From: Intestinimonas sp052065695
Lineage (GTDB): Bacteria; Bacillota; Clostridia; Oscillospirales; Oscillospiraceae
Length of the DNA stretch: 64,000 bases
Reading direction: 5' to 3'
Assembly: GCF_052065695.1 (NCBI RefSeq)
Contig: NZ_JBQHTM010000015.1
Span: 1 to 64,000, forward strand
Shown here in pieces: positions 25,325 through 33,709 of the stretch (position 1 is the first letter of the stretch; each line of letters begins with the position of its first letter). The notes under the pieces were generated by a model, which was not told the origin of the DNA, did no database searches, and worked only from the letters and a program-made list of their open reading frames with translations. The position numbers and the translations under genes are program-made.

Positions 25325-25364
25325 AGGGACGCCGTACCGGTCCGCTGGCCGGCGCGGCGTCCCT
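25325..25364 (-). terminator. Hairpin between argG and argH
   Basis: The strong stem AGGGACGCCG/CGGCGTCCCT with an inner CCGG/CCGG pair has no T tract on the minus strand. It may therefore attenuate or protect mRNA rather than fully terminate transcription. Confidence 0.5.
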
Positions 25365-25397
25365 CTTTGTCCGTTTCTGATTTCAGCTCGCCACTGT

Positions 25398-26624
25398 TTA
25401 TTTCAGCTTACCCTGCTCCCGCAGCGCCTGGACGGTATCCGGCAGGCCCCACAGGTTGATGAAGCCGGTGGCGTCGTCCTGGTTGTAGTCGCTCTCCTCG
25501 AAGGTGACCAGATCCTCGGAGTAGAGGGTCTCGGGAGAGGTGACGCCGGCGTTGATGATGTTGCCCTTGTAGAGCTTGAGCTTCACGGTGCCGGTGACGT
25601 GCTCCTGGGTCTTGTCGGCAAAGGCGCTCAGAGCCTCCCGCAGGGGGGTGAACCACTTGCCGTTATAGACCAGATCAGCAAAGTCCACCGCCAGCTTGGC
25701 CTTCATGTGGGCGGTATCCTTGTCGATGGTGATCATCTCCAGCACCTCGTGGGCGTGGTAGAGGATGGTGCCGCCGGGGGTCTCGTACACGCCCCGGTCC
25801 TTCATGCCCACCAGCCGGTTCTCCACGATATCCAGCAGGCCGATGCCGTTCTCACCGCCCAGCTTGTTGAGCTTGCGGATGATGTCGCTGGCCTTCATCT
25901 TCTCCCCGTCAATGGCCACGGGCACGCCCTTAACAAACTCCAGCGTGACGTAGGTGGGCTTGTCCGGAGCGGCGATGGGGCTCACGCCCATCTCCAAAAA
26001 GCCTTCCTTCTCATACAGGGGCTCGTTGGAGGGGTCCTCCAGGTCCAGGCCCTCGTGGGAGAGGTGCCACAGGTTCTTGTCCTTGGAGTAGTTGGTCTCC
26101 CGGCTGATCTTCAGGGGGATGTTGTGCGCCTCGGCATAGTCGATCTCCTCTTCCCGGCCCTTGATGTCCCACTCCCGCCAGGGGGCGATAATCTTCATCT
26201 CCGGGGCGAAGCGCTTGATGGCCAGCTCGAACCGGACCTGGTCGTTGCCCTTGCCGGTGCAGCCGTGGCAGATGGCGTCGGCCCCCTCCTTCTTGGCGAT
26301 CTCCACCAGCCGCTTGGCAATGATGGGCCGGGCAAAGGCGGTGCCCAGCAGGTACTGCTCGTACTTGGCCCCCATCTTCATGGAGGGAATGATGACCTCA
26401 TCCACCATCTCATCGGTGAGGTCCTCTACGTAGAGCTTGGAGGCGCCGGTCTTGATGGCCTTCTCCTCCAGGCCGTCCAGCTCGGTGCCCTGACCCACGT
26501 CGCCGGAGACGGCGATGACCTCGCAGTTGTTGTAGTTCTCCTTCAGCCAGGGGATGATGATGGATGTATCCAAGCCGCCGGAATAGGCGAGTACGACTTT
26601 CTTGATGTCCTTATGATCTGTCAT
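25398..26624 (-). CDS. argG: Argininosuccinate synthase
   Basis: The 408-residue enzyme has the N-type ATP pyrophosphatase P-loop AYSGGLDTS and the citrulline/aspartate-binding CHGCTGKGNDQVRFE. It joins citrulline and aspartate using ATP. The start is ATG 26624, eight bases behind GGAGG; an upstream ATG five codons earlier has no ribosome site. It is the first gene of the operon argG-H-C-J-B-D-F. Confidence 0.97.
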   Translation of the reverse strand: MTDHKDIKKVVLAYSGGLDTSIIIPWLKENYNNCEVIAVSGDVGQGTELDGLEEKAIKTGASKLYVEDLTDEMVDEVIIPSMKMGAKYEQYLLGTAFARPIIAKRLVEIAKKEGADAICHGCTGKGNDQVRFELAIKRFAPEMKIIAPWREWDIKGREEEIDYAEAHNIPLKISRETNYSKDKNLWHLSHEGLDLEDPSNEPLYEKEGFLEMGVSPIAAPDKPTYVTLEFVKGVPVAIDGEKMKASDIIRKLNKLGGENGIGLLDIVENRLVGMKDRGVYETPGGTILYHAHEVLEMITIDKDTAHMKAKLAVDFADLVYNGKWFTPLREALSAFADKTQEHVTGTVKLKLYKGNIINAGVTSPETLYSEDLVTFEESDYNQDDATGFINLWGLPDTVQALREQGKLK

Positions 26625-26658
26625 GGTGAACGCCTCCATGTCTTTCGATGTTGGACAC

Positions 26659-26778
26659 AGTGTACCACTTCCTCAAAGAAAATGCAAGAGGCAATTCGCA
26701 TAAATATGCGAATTGCCTCCCTGTTTTCTCGTACATTCTCACATCAATATGCATAATATGCGTTATATAATGCATATC
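26659..26778 (-). promoter_or_regulatory. argG promoter with ArgR-like palindromes
   Basis: On the minus strand TTGCAT (26682-26687) and TACACT (26659-26664) are 17 bases apart. A 32-base dyad abuts the -35 box (26688-26719), with arms GAGGCAATTCGCATA, two central bases and a perfect complement. Its centre CGCATAAATATGCG resembles an ARG box. A second AT-rich dyad with TATGCAT/ATGCATA lies at about 26746-26778. Repression by ArgR with arginine is the natural reading. Confidence 0.7.
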
Positions 26779-26812
26779 CCTAATGTTTATACGCTTCCTC
26801 CACCCATTTGAG

Positions 26813-27517
26813 CTACATGTGGAACCGCCGGCGCACCTCGTCCCGAAGTGCCGGACGGCGGCGGACGATGACCAAGGGAATGATGAGAGCCACACACACG
26901 GCGGCCACCACCAGAGACCAACCGGGCACATAATCCTGACGGAGCCAGTGGTCCACGTAGAGTTCAACGCTCATAACAAAAAGGCCGATGGCACCAATGA
27001 TGAGGGTAACACTGGTAAGGATAGACCGCCCCCGGCTGAGAATCAGCCCCAATGCCACCATAATGGCACCACCAGTGAGGATAATAGGCAGGGCCAGCCC
27101 CAGATACCACCGTAGGCCGTGAAGGTCGATGGAGATAAGGTAGACGTACACTCCCACGGCGCAGGCATCCAGGCCCAGCCGGACCCACAGGGGCATACCC
27201 CGAAAGAGGAGGGGCGGCACCAGCCAGATCCACAGCATCACTGCCGCGCCGATGACGTAGAGGGACCAGGGGCGGCTGGAGTGGAGAAAAAAGAGGTTGA
27301 GCAACCCGCAGACCACCGCCACCGAGCCCAGCATAGCTGAGAGCAGCAGGGCCAGCTCCAGCTTATTCACCGGCTGCACCTCCTCCCGCCGGCTGGGGAA
27401 GGGGGGCGGCAGCTCGGTGTCCACCGGCTGCCGGGGGTTGACCACCGGGGTCTGGCACAGCGGGCAGGCGCTGGCGGTGGGGTCCAGCTCTACCCCGCAG
27501 TTGACGCAGTATGACAT
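26813..27517 (-). CDS. Zinc-ribbon membrane protein (DUF6320-like)
   Basis: The 234-residue protein begins with a zinc ribbon (CVNCG at residues 4-8 and CPLC near residue 18), followed by a Pro-rich linker. About six membrane helices follow at residues 55-215, ending in an Arg-rich cytoplasmic tail. It is 21 bases downstream of the condensation-fold acyltransferase and probably co-transcribed with it. In Firmicutes such a protein often accompanies an alcohol-acetyltransferase-like protein and an alpha/beta-hydrolase. Its own function is unknown. Confidence 0.75.
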   Translation of the reverse strand: MSYCVNCGVELDPTASACPLCQTPVVNPRQPVDTELPPPFPSRREEVQPVNKLELALLLSAMLGSVAVVCGLLNLFFLHSSRPWSLYVIGAAVMLWIWLVPPLLFRGMPLWVRLGLDACAVGVYVYLISIDLHGLRWYLGLALPIILTGGAIMVALGLILSRGRSILTSVTLIIGAIGLFVMSVELYVDHWLRQDYVPGWSLVVAAVCVALIIPLVIVRRRPALRDEVRRRFHM

Positions 27518-27538
27518 TCGTATCTCCTCCCTGTGCCT

Positions 27539-28840
27539 TCAGCGAGCCGGCGGTTCCGGTCCCTGGCGGTTGGATATGACCTTCACATGGATACCCTCCC
27601 GCACCAGGTGACGGAAGAAGTCCCGCTCCACGTCGGATTCCTTCACCGTACCGGCAAAGGTGATCTCCATGGTGTTTCCGTAGCTGATGGAGGCGCAATT
27701 GCTCCGCGGGGTGTAGGACTGGCCCAGAATGACCTCCATGCGCTGGATATGGGGCTCCATCTCCGGCGGGACCTTGAAGGCGCCGGGGTTGGTGTAGGTT
27801 GTGGAATAGGGCCGGCAGCCCACCAGCTTATAGCTGATGGCCATGGTGAGATTCTTCACCGGCGCCGGCACCAGCTGGAGCAGCTTGTTCTTCTGGAGCA
27901 TCACGTTCCGGGTGATGACCGCCTGCATCTCCTGGCGGCTGATGTGCAGGCGCATGTGGTGGTGGACTTGGGAGACGATCTCCGGAAAGGTGTAGTCCCC
28001 CAACTCCGGGTCGATGACTGGCCGCACCGTCAGGATGAAGTTGCGCAGGGTGCGGGAGGGAAAGTGAGGTCGCAGGTTAATGGGAACCGCCAGGGCCACC
28101 GGCAGCTCCCGGCGGCGGCCCTCCCGGCGCTGCTTGGCCAGGATGGATTCGATGAGAACCGCGGAGAGGTACTCCGTCACCGAGGCGCCGTAGCCCTTGG
28201 CCACCTCCCGGAGCTTGTCCAGGGGTACCAGACCCATGGTGACATTGAGGGTGTAGAAGGGCTCCGGTGTGCCGTTGTTCTGATAGGCCTTGCTCTCCCC
28301 CATGCCCCGGCGCACCCGGGACTTGGCATAGCGGAAATAGGAATCCTCCTGCTCCTCCTGGGAGGGCGGCTCGTCCACATCCAAAATACCGCCGGTATTG
28401 GGGATCTGGTGACCCAGCTCCCGCAGGTAGACCGCCAGCAGGGTACGGAATAGGGTGAGCGCTCCCGCCCCGTCGGCCAGTGCGTGGAATACCTCTAAAG
28501 AGATGCGGTGTCCGTAGTAAAAAAAACGGATGAGCCAACCATCATCCTCCCGGAAGCGCACCGGCTGGCAGGGATTGCTCATGTCCTCCTTCACAAAGGG
28601 ACCAGGGGCATCGTTGGGCTCAAAGTAGTACCAGAAAAAACCACGCTTGATGTGGACCCGGAAGCCGGGGAATCGGGGCATGGTCCGGTCGATGGCCCGC
28701 TGAAGGGCGGCGGGGTCCACCAGCTCCGTCATCACCGCCGAGAACCGGTAGATGGCGGAGTAGTTCTCCTTCTGGATGGCGGAGTACATCATGGCGGCGT
28801 TATCCAGGCGGTACCACTCCGTCTTCTTCTTTTTCGGCAC
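27539..28840 (-). CDS. Condensation-fold (alcohol acetyltransferase-like) acyltransferase
   Basis: The protein is about 433 residues with the chloramphenicol-acetyltransferase/NRPS-condensation fold. The active-site motif appears as FHALADGAG in place of HHxxxDG, with the catalytic His kept. The N-terminal LDNAAMMYSAIQKENYSAIYRFSA and C-terminal AISYGNTMEITFAGTV are typical of this acyltransferase group. The start is taken as GTG 28840, with a TTG two codons earlier as an alternative; both sit behind AGGAAGGGG. Acyl donor and acceptor are unknown. The divergent hydrolase and downstream zinc-ribbon protein suggest a lipid or ester metabolism module. Confidence 0.8.
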   Translation of the reverse strand: MPKKKKTEWYRLDNAAMMYSAIQKENYSAIYRFSAVMTELVDPAALQRAIDRTMPRFPGFRVHIKRGFFWYYFEPNDAPGPFVKEDMSNPCQPVRFREDDGWLIRFFYYGHRISLEVFHALADGAGALTLFRTLLAVYLRELGHQIPNTGGILDVDEPPSQEEQEDSYFRYAKSRVRRGMGESKAYQNNGTPEPFYTLNVTMGLVPLDKLREVAKGYGASVTEYLSAVLIESILAKQRREGRRRELPVALAVPINLRPHFPSRTLRNFILTVRPVIDPELGDYTFPEIVSQVHHHMRLHISRQEMQAVITRNVMLQKNKLLQLVPAPVKNLTMAISYKLVGCRPYSTTYTNPGAFKVPPEMEPHIQRMEVILGQSYTPRSNCASISYGNTMEITFAGTVKESDVERDFFRHLVREGIHVKVISNRQGPEPPAR

Positions 28841-28906
28841 AGCCAAACAGCCCCTTCCTCTATGCGCCCGGGGACCAGAAACCCCCAACGAAAGTCAGCA
28901 GGTATC

Positions 28907-28935
28907 ATTATACTATAAACCCCACGCCCTTGCAA
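28907..28935 (-). promoter_or_regulatory. Promoter of the acyltransferase/zinc-ribbon pair
   Basis: On the minus strand TTGCAA (28930-28935) and TATAAT (28907-28912) have a 17-base spacer. Confidence 0.75.
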
Positions 28936-29030
28936 TCCGGGGGAATATCCTGTAAGATGAGAAAAGAATCCTTTTTCACCGCATCTCATATGGCGGAAGC
29001 ATCGTCTCCGCCGCACAGTCAGGAGTTTTT

Positions 29031-29996
29031 ATGGAACAGAAAGAAAAAAAGCGCAAACATCTGTCCCCCCTCTCCCCCGAGGCACGGCAGACCGCAGAGC
29101 AAAGGCGCACCAATGCCGTCATGGGTGCCCTCAAGGCCATCCACTCCGCCACCTCCCCTGACTCCATGGACCCGGGCGACCTGGACCGCCAGCGCAAGGG
29201 CCAGGAGCTGCTGGGACGCCTGGTGGCCCCCATGCTGGGCATGAGCTGGGAGCCCTTCGACCTCCGGGGTATGCCCGCCGCCTGGGTGCGGCCGGAGCGT
29301 GGCCACGACAGGCGCCATGTCATTCTATACTGCCACGGCGGCGGATATACCAGCGGAAACCTGGGCTATGCCCGCATCTTGGCCGCTAAGCTGGCCGGCG
29401 TCACCGGCTATGAGGTGCTGGCCTTTGAGTACCGTCTGGCCCCCGAGCACACCTACCCCGCCCCCCTGGAGGACGCCATGAAGGCCTGGGACTACCTGAT
29501 GCACCTGGGCTACGGTGCCCGGGACGTGGTGGTGGCCGGCGACTCGGCCGGCGGCAACCTGGCCCTTGTCTTGGCCATGCTCCTCCGGGACGCCGGACGC
29601 CTCCTCCCCCGGCGGCTGGTCCTCCTCTCCCCCTGGACCGACATGACGGCCAGCGGAAAGTCCTACCAAGAGCACCGGGACGACGACCCCATGCTCACCA
29701 TGGACTATATCCAGGCCGTCCGGGGAGTGTACGCCCCCGGCCAGGACCTGTCCGCCCCCCTGCTCTCCCCCCTCTTCGGGGATCTGCGGCGGCTCCCACC
29801 TGTTCTCATCCAGGCCGGCACCAATGAGATCCTGCTCTCCGACTCGGTGCGGCTCCGGGACCGGCTGGTCCAGGCCGGCACTCCCTGCCGACTGGAGGTC
29901 TGGCCCGACATGTGGCATGTTTTCCAGATGTTCCCCATGAAAAAAGCCTCTCAGGCCATGAATCACATCGGCCAGTTCCTGCTGGAGCTGGACTGA
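29031..29996 (+). CDS. Alpha/beta-hydrolase, hormone-sensitive-lipase type esterase
   Basis: The 321-residue enzyme has the HSL oxyanion-hole motif HGGGYTSG (about residue 103), the nucleophile elbow GDSAGG and a C-terminal catalytic His in WPDMWHVFQ. It probably cleaves short acyl or acetyl esters; no signal peptide is visible, so it acts in the cytoplasm. It is divergent from the condensation-fold acyltransferase across a 190-base promoter region, so the two may perform opposing acylation and deacylation. Confidence 0.9.
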   Translation: MEQKEKKRKHLSPLSPEARQTAEQRRTNAVMGALKAIHSATSPDSMDPGDLDRQRKGQELLGRLVAPMLGMSWEPFDLRGMPAAWVRPERGHDRRHVILYCHGGGYTSGNLGYARILAAKLAGVTGYEVLAFEYRLAPEHTYPAPLEDAMKAWDYLMHLGYGARDVVVAGDSAGGNLALVLAMLLRDAGRLLPRRLVLLSPWTDMTASGKSYQEHRDDDPMLTMDYIQAVRGVYAPGQDLSAPLLSPLFGDLRRLPPVLIQAGTNEILLSDSVRLRDRLVQAGTPCRLEVWPDMWHVFQMFPMKKASQAMNHIGQFLLELD

Positions 29997-30003
29997 TACA
30001 AAA

Positions 30004-30037
30004 ACGGGAGGCCGCGCATCGCGCGGCCTCCCGTCTG
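30004..30037. terminator. Terminator between the esterase and the His-rich gene
   Basis: A perfect stem ACGGGAGGCCGCGC/GCGCGGCCTCCCGT with a three-base loop separates two converging genes. The T tract is weak. Confidence 0.7.
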
Positions 30038-30039
30038 CT

Positions 30040-30516
30040 TTATCCCTCCGCCGGGGCAATGCTTCCCAGCTCCAGCACCGGGGTGTCCCCCAGAAAGCCC
30101 GGCCGGCCCTTGGCCTCCTCCACCGTGCGGCAGAAGTAGGCGTACAACTCAGAGGTCCGGTACTCCTCATAGGGATAGCCCTCCAGAGCATATCCATAGT
30201 CCAGGGTGATCCAACCCCGGCGTTCCACATCCAGCAGCAGCGCCCCCATCTCCTTCACCTGCTCCATGGTGTCCTCAGGACTAAGCAGGTAGACCGGCGA
30301 GAGAGCCACGGCGGAGAAGTCGTCCTCCGCCGTGCTCTCCATCAGGAACCGGGCCAGAGGCAGGTAGTGGTGTTGCTCCAGCTCGTGGAGAAAGGCGGCC
30401 TGGGCCGAGGTGAGTTCTCCCTGCCGGTGGGCGTGCTCACCGTGATGCTCATGATGGTGCTCATGGCTGTGGTCGTGTCCGCAACCACAGCCGCAGTGCT
30501 CGTGGTGGTGTTCCAT
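30040..30516 (-). CDS. Protein with His-rich metal-binding N-terminus, function unknown
   Basis: The 158-residue product opens with about 30 residues dominated by His with two CGCG-type cysteines (MEHHHEHCGCGCGHDHSHE). This is a probable Ni/Zn/Cu-binding or storage tail. Residues about 35-158 form a compact acidic helical domain that looks winged-helix-like (LTSAQAAFLHELEQHHYLPL, GALLLDVERRGWITLDYGYAL). The start is ATG 30516 behind AAGGAG. A longer frame would begin inside the promoter. It has its own promoter, and no metal transporter is adjacent. Confidence 0.75.
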   Translation of the reverse strand: MEHHHEHCGCGCGHDHSHEHHHEHHGEHAHRQGELTSAQAAFLHELEQHHYLPLARFLMESTAEDDFSAVALSPVYLLSPEDTMEQVKEMGALLLDVERRGWITLDYGYALEGYPYEEYRTSELYAYFCRTVEEAKGRPGFLGDTPVLELGSIAPAEG

Positions 30517-30544
30517 GTCGTTGCTCCTTTTTTTCATTTGTTCC

Positions 30545-30573
30545 AGCATACCCAAGCCCGGCATCTCTGTCAA
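30545..30573 (-). promoter_or_regulatory. Promoter of the His-rich gene
   Basis: On the minus strand TTGACA (30568-30573) and TATGCT (30545-30550) are 17 bases apart. Confidence 0.75.
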
Positions 30574-30576
30574 GAG

Positions 30577-30618
30577 AAAAAAACAGGGCGGTGTACCAAG
30601 TACGCCGCCCTGTTTTTT
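30577..30618 (-). terminator. Intrinsic terminator of the ferredoxin gene
   Basis: The stem AACAGGGCGG.../...CCGCCCTGTT has an AT-containing loop and a seven-T tail on the minus strand. Confidence 0.9.
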
Positions 30619-30636
30619 GATTAAGTACGCTGTGTG

Positions 30637-30807
30637 TTAGCCCTGGGAGATAGCGCCGGTGGGGCAGGTATCAGCGCAGGAACCGCAATCGATGCAGGTA
30701 TTGGCGTCGATGACGTACTGGCTGTCGCCCTGAGAAATAGCACCCATGGGGCAGGAATCGGCACAAGAGCCGCAGCTCACACAAGCATCACTGATGACAT
30801 AGGCCAT
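30637..30807 (-). CDS. 2[4Fe-4S] ferredoxin
   Basis: The 56-residue clostridial ferredoxin has two symmetric cluster motifs, CVSCGSCADSCP and CIDCGSCADTCP, each with the CxxCxxCxxxCP spacing. It is a low-potential electron carrier for pyruvate, hydrogenase or related oxidoreductases. The start is ATG 30807 behind GGAGG. It is a single-gene unit with its own promoter and terminator. Confidence 0.97.
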   Translation of the reverse strand: MAYVISDACVSCGSCADSCPMGAISQGDSQYVIDANTCIDCGSCADTCPTGAISQG

Positions 30808-30837
30808 TGGTAACACCTCCAATTTGAATGTAAGCCT

Positions 30838-30865
30838 ATTCTACCACAGTTTCGAAAAAATGCAA
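30838..30865 (-). promoter_or_regulatory. Ferredoxin promoter
   Basis: On the minus strand TTGCAT (30860-30865) and TAGAAT (30838-30843) have a 16-base spacer. Confidence 0.7.
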
Positions 30866-31043
30866 CGTTTATTTCTGCAAATTTCCCTCCTCATTTTTTT
30901 GCCTCTGCGGGTAGAAGTCCTCAGAATGGTTAAACTAGGGATACAATCCAGGCGTGCCCAGCCGGAAGGTGGTTTATCCCGCCGGAGATCTGGATATAGT
31001 TAGAAGCGTGAGAAAAAACGATGCTTTCCCGGGAGGTGAGCAT

Positions 31044-31226
31044 ATGCGGGAATTTCAGGATCGTTTTCGTGTGGAACTGGCCGGCGCCCTGACCCCTGAG
31101 CTGGCTGGCGCCGCTCACAGCCGCGCCCACGGACACCGGACCGACCGTCCGGCCCAGACCAAACGGAACCGAGGTGAGAAACCATCCGAGAAGAGCGATT
31201 CACACAGCGAGCCCAGGCAGCCCTGA
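31044..31226 (+). CDS. Possible 60-residue leader ORF overlapping the clp gene
   Basis: It starts at ATG behind a strong GGGAGGTGA and encodes a 60-residue, Arg/Glu-rich product with no recognised family. It begins MREFQDRFRVELAG. Its last 14 codons overlap the predicted start of the Clp ATPase gene in another frame. It may be a real small gene, a translational leader that delivers ribosomes to the clp start, or the 5' part of a frame-disrupted gene. Confidence 0.35.
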   Translation: MREFQDRFRVELAGALTPELAGAAHSRAHGHRTDRPAQTKRNRGEKPSEKSDSHSEPRQP

Positions 31227-33709
31227 AGCTGGCACAGAAGGCCGCAGTGCGGCTGGGCCACAGCTATGTGGGAACGGAGCACCTTCTTCTAGGTCTCAGT
31301 CAGGAGGGACAGGGCGTCGCTGCCCAGATCCTTCGGGCCTCCGGCCTCACCCCTCAGTATTTGGAGGATGGGGTGAAGTTGGTCTCCGGCGCGGGCAGCG
31401 CCGTGAGCCTTCCCCTCCACGGCCTGACGCCCAACTGCAGGCAGGCTGTGGAGCTGGCAGCGGCGGAGTGTCTGCGGACCGGCTTCCGGAGGGTGGACAC
31501 CGAGCACCTACTCCTGGGGCTCCTCCGCCTGCGGACCTGCGCCGCCACCCGGGTCTTGGCCGCTACCGGCCAGCTGGGTGGCCTTTACACAGACACCATG
31601 AAAGCTCTTGGCGAGACGCCCGCCGGTCCCCCTCCTTGGAGTGAGCCGGCCCGGCCACGCCCGGAGCGCGAACACACGGAACGGGGCGAAAAAAAGCTGT
31701 TAGAACAATTTGCAAAAGATCTGACCCGGCTGGCCGCTGCCGGCAGCCTGGACCCTGTCATCGGACGGGATCGGGAAATCCGCCGGGTCATCCAGATCCT
31801 CTCCCGTCGGCAGAAGAACAACCCCGCCCTCATCGGCGAGCCCGGCGTGGGCAAAACGGCCATCGCGGAGGGTCTGGCCCGACGCATTGTCTCCGGCCAA
31901 GTCCCCGACTGCCTGCGTGGCAAGCGGCTCCTGTCTCTGGACCTCTCTGCCACCGTGGCGGGGACCAAGTACCGGGGCGAATTTGAGGAACGGGTCAAAA
32001 ATATCTTGGCCGAGGTCCGTCGAGCGGGGGACATCATCCTCTTTCTGGATGAGCTCCACACTATTGTGGGGGCGGGGAGCGCCGAGGGCGCCATCGACGC
32101 CGCCAACATCATCAAGCCAGCCCTGAGCCGGGGCGATCTTCAGGTGGTGGGGGCCACCACCCTGGCGGAATACCGGAAATATATCGAAAAGGACGCCGCA
32201 TTGGAGCGACGATTCCAGTCCGTATTGGTGGAGGAGCCCAGCCAGGCGGATGCCCTGGCCATTCTCCGGGGCCTGCGCAGCCGCTACGAAAGTCACCACA
32301 AACTGACCATCTCCGACCAGGCTCTGGAGGCGGCGGTGACTCTCTCCTGCCGCTACCTCCCCGACCGCTTCCTCCCGGACAAGGCGGTGGACCTCATCGA
32401 CGAGGCCGCCGCCCGGGTCCGGATCGGCGCCCTGGAGACACCTCCCGCCCTGCGCGGGTTGGAGGAAAAGGCCTGTCAGGCCGCCGCCGCCCGGGAGACT
32501 GCCATCCGGGGGCAGAACTATGAGCGGGCCGCCATGCTCCGGGACGCGGAGCGGGACTTTCGGCGGGAGTTGGCAGTGCAGTGCTGTGCCTGGCACCAGG
32601 GTCAGAGAAAACAGAGCGTGGAGGCCGAGGACGTGGCCGCCGTGGTGGCCGACTGTACCGGCATCCCGGTGAGCACCCTGACCCAGGCCGAGTCTGACCG
32701 GCTCCTGGCCCTGGAGGGGGAGCTCCACCGCCGGGTGGTGGGTCAGGACGCCGCCGTCAAAGCGGTGGCCCGTGCCATCCGCCGGAGTCGTGCAGGCCTG
32801 AAGGAACCCAGTCGCCCCATCGGTTCCTTTCTCTTCCTGGGTCCCACCGGCGTGGGCAAGACCGAGCTATGCAAGGCCCTGGCCGCCGCCATGTTCGGCA
32901 CCGAAGACGCCCTCCTTCGTTTTGACATGTCAGAATATATGGAAAAGCACACTGTCTCCCGGCTCCTGGGCTCTCCGCCGGGTTATGTGGGCTACGACGA
33001 GGGAGGACAGCTCACGGAAAAGGTGCGGCGCAAGCCCTATTCCGTGGTCCTCTTTGACGAGCTGGAGAAAGCCCACCCCGATGTATGGGGCATCCTGCTT
33101 CAAATCCTGGAGGACGGCGTGGTCACCGATGCCCAGGGCCGGAAGGTGGACTTCCGGAACACGGTGGTGGTCATGACCTCCAACGCCGGCGCCCGGCGGC
33201 TCACTGCCAAGGGGGGGCATCTGGGCTTTACAACCCGGCAGGGAGATACCCGGCCGCCGGAGGAGCTGCGTCAGGCTGTTCTCTCCGAGCTCAAGCAGAT
33301 CTTCCGCCCCGAATTCCTCAACCGGGTGGACGAGATTATCGTATTTCAACAGCTCACCCGACCCGAGCTGCGGCGGATCGCCCGTCGGCTGCTGGACCAG
33401 CTGGGGCGGCGGCTGGGGGAGCACCAGGTGGCCCTCAAGGTCAGCGACAAGGCCCTGGACCAGCTCACCGATGCCGGCTTTGATCCGGAATACGGTGCCC
33501 GACCCCTCCGTCGGGCCATCCGCACCCAGGTGGAGGACCCCATCGCCGAACTGCTCCTGGGAGGCAGGCTCTCCGCCGGAGAGACTGCCATGGTCCTGGC
33601 CGAAGAAAATAAATTCAATATTTTTTCTGCGCCGGGGGAACAAAATCCGGCGGCCTGCGTCCAAGGAGACTGTAAACAAAACAAAACCAAAGGAGAATCA
33701 TCCCCATGA
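31184..33709 (+). CDS. clpC: ClpC-type AAA+ unfoldase, atypical start
   Basis: The product is about 841 residues. It has an N-terminal Clp repeat domain (FTQRAQAALKLAQKAA, GHSYVGTEHLLLGL) and AAA module 1 (Walker A GEPGVGKTAIAEG near residue 219, Walker B LDELHTIVGAG). A short middle region contains a UVR-like NYERAAMLRD. AAA module 2 follows (GPTGVGKTELCKA near 553, FDELEKAHPDV). It feeds proteins to ClpP. The family N-terminus begins before any ATG, GTG or TTG in frame. The only position with a spaced ribosome site (GAGGTGAG) is the ATC at 31184. The first conventional start, GTG 31247, would delete the first helix. The ctsR-mcsAB operon is absent. Confidence 0.88.
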   Translation: MREERFTQRAQAALKLAQKAAVRLGHSYVGTEHLLLGLSQEGQGVAAQILRASGLTPQYLEDGVKLVSGAGSAVSLPLHGLTPNCRQAVELAAAECLRTGFRRVDTEHLLLGLLRLRTCAATRVLAATGQLGGLYTDTMKALGETPAGPPPWSEPARPRPEREHTERGEKKLLEQFAKDLTRLAAAGSLDPVIGRDREIRRVIQILSRRQKNNPALIGEPGVGKTAIAEGLARRIVSGQVPDCLRGKRLLSLDLSATVAGTKYRGEFEERVKNILAEVRRAGDIILFLDELHTIVGAGSAEGAIDAANIIKPALSRGDLQVVGATTLAEYRKYIEKDAALERRFQSVLVEEPSQADALAILRGLRSRYESHHKLTISDQALEAAVTLSCRYLPDRFLPDKAVDLIDEAAARVRIGALETPPALRGLEEKACQAAAARETAIRGQNYERAAMLRDAERDFRRELAVQCCAWHQGQRKQSVEAEDVAAVVADCTGIPVSTLTQAESDRLLALEGELHRRVVGQDAAVKAVARAIRRSRAGLKEPSRPIGSFLFLGPTGVGKTELCKALAAAMFGTEDALLRFDMSEYMEKHTVSRLLGSPPGYVGYDEGGQLTEKVRRKPYSVVLFDELEKAHPDVWGILLQILEDGVVTDAQGRKVDFRNTVVVMTSNAGARRLTAKGGHLGFTTRQGDTRPPEELRQAVLSELKQIFRPEFLNRVDEIIVFQQLTRPELRRIARRLLDQLGRRLGEHQVALKVSDKALDQLTDAGFDPEYGARPLRRAIRTQVEDPIAELLLGGRLSAGETAMVLAEENKFNIFSAPGEQNPAACVQGDCKQNKTKGESSP

